Shown one piece after another: positions 14,428-14,858 of a stretch of DNA of 14,858 nucleotides. This stretch comes from Acholeplasmatales bacterium (GTDB taxonomy: Bacteria > Bacillota_I > Bacilli_A > Acholeplasmatales > Anaeroplasmataceae), in assembly GCA_016282815.1 (NCBI GenBank), contig JAEELU010000014.1, forward strand, positions 1 to 14,858, given 5' to 3'. Each line of letters opens with the position of its first letter. Positions within the stretch are counted from its first letter, which is position 1. Below the pieces are notes generated by a model that saw only the letters and a program-made list of their open reading frames with translations, searched no databases and was not told where the DNA came from. Position numbers and translations under genes: made by a program.

Positions 14428-14858
14428 CTATAATTTTTTAGAAATATTATCAAGTAATTTATTGTTGAAGCTTACAGCCTTATGATCTCCTGTATCAGAA
14501 TAAAGCTTAGTAATCTCTAATGCTTCGTTAATAATTATCTTCTTATCTATCTCTTTTCTTAATAATTCCGCAGTAGCTAATCTAACGATAGCCTTATCCA
14601 CTGAATTTAATCTTTCAATAGTGTAATTAACTAATGTATGTGAAATTAAATTATCAATATCAACTATATTTCTGTAGATATAGTCTACTAATACCTCAGT
14701 CTCCTTAAATACTTCCTTATTCTCATTTATTTCATCATTATCTAGAATCCCGCTTTTAGCATGCTCTAAAGCCTCTAGCATAGAAATATTATCAACATCT
14801 GCGATAAATAATATCTTCATTACCTGAATTCTAATAATTGTTCTTTTACTTATTTTTG
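14428..14858 (-). CDS. nusB: Transcription antitermination factor NusB (5' end cut by window edge)
   Basis: NusB is an all-helical RNA-binding protein that with NusE (S10) binds boxA and supports antitermination on rRNA operons. About 142 residues are visible. The C-terminal half is diagnostic: LNSVDKAIVRLATAELL, then the conserved KKIIINEALEITKLYSDTGDHKAVSFNNKLLDNI. I do not take the ATG at 14820 as the start. It has no well-spaced ribosome site, and the open frame upstream reads KISKRTIIRIQV before MKILFIADVD, matching the conserved first helix of NusB (basic residues, then -LY-D-). No ATG, GTG or TTG suitable as a start lies upstream within the window, so the true start is probably beyond 14858. 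xseA follows after 9 nt; folD, often between them, is absent. Confidence 0.9.
   Translation of the reverse strand, partial: KISKRTIIRIQVMKILFIADVDNISMLEALEHAKSGILDNDEINENKEVFKETEVLVDYIYRNIVDIDNLISHTLVNYTIERLNSVDKAIVRLATAELLRKEIDKKIIINEALEITKLYSDTGDHKAVSFNNKLLDNISKKL

Noticed and set aside
1..14858. Genetic code 4 (UGA as Trp)
   Set aside because: All Trp positions in conserved motifs are TGG, and no gene needs an internal TGA to be read through.
1..14858. A mobile element, phage, toxin-antitoxin, defence system or CRISPR array
   Set aside because: Every gene is a recognised housekeeping family on one strand, composition is uniform, and I saw no terminal inverted repeats, integrase, direct-repeat array or orphan gene cluster.

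Overview
The window is one stretch of AT-rich (about 70% A+T by eye), tightly packed bacterial chromosome in which every recognisable gene lies on the minus strand. Read in the direction of transcription (14858 down to 1), the order is nusB (5' end cut), xseA, xseB, tlyA, recN, ung, mnmA, recD2 // alaS, ruvX, a DUF1292 gene, trmR (yrrM-like), a KapD-like DEDDh exonuclease, mscS // a GNAT acetyltransferase (3' end cut). The double slashes mark intrinsic terminators seen in the sequence. No gene-free stretch exceeds 180 bases. There are no tRNA or rRNA genes, insertion sequences, CRISPR arrays or phage genes.

The gene content and order point to Bacillota, most likely a reduced Bacilli-type lineage such as Erysipelotrichales, RF39 or an Acholeplasma-like relative (inference). 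Reasons are the nusB-xseAB-tlyA-recN and mnmA-recD2-alaS-ruvX-DUF1292-yrrM orders known from Bacillus, the AAGGAGG-type ribosome binding sites, and the NND-LGNP-CPQE insertion in MnmA, which I associate with Mollicutes and relatives. UGA is not read as tryptophan here, since all tryptophans are TGG. It is also not used as a stop in any of the 13 genes whose stop is visible.

Region 6499-14858 is one apparent polycistron ending at a hairpin after recD2. It covers transcription antitermination (NusB), single-strand DNA degradation (XseA/XseB), rRNA methylation (TlyA), recombinational repair (RecN, RecD2), uracil excision (Ung) and tRNA wobble thiolation (MnmA). Genes overlap by 1-11 nt or are separated by at most 9 nt, which suggests translational coupling.

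Region 563-6411 is a second unit with its own strong promoter (TTGATA-17 nt-TAAAAT with an extended -10 TG). It starts with alanyl-tRNA synthetase and carries a Holliday-junction-resolvase-like protein (RuvX), a DUF1292 protein with a cysteine-rich tail, a tRNA wobble-uridine methyltransferase candidate, a KapD-like exonuclease with an extra N-terminal domain, and a small-conductance mechanosensitive channel. It ends at a terminator that overlaps the mscS stop codon. A partial GNAT gene follows.

This is housekeeping DNA, and I found no convincing new multi-gene system. The points most worth a second look are an Asp-to-Asn change at a probable catalytic position of ExoVII, a 14-bp perfect palindrome in the very short alaS leader, a Cys-rich tail in the DUF1292 protein read in a second frame over the trmR start region, a Glu-to-Phe change in the AlaRS editing-domain signature, and strong over-representation of AGCT.
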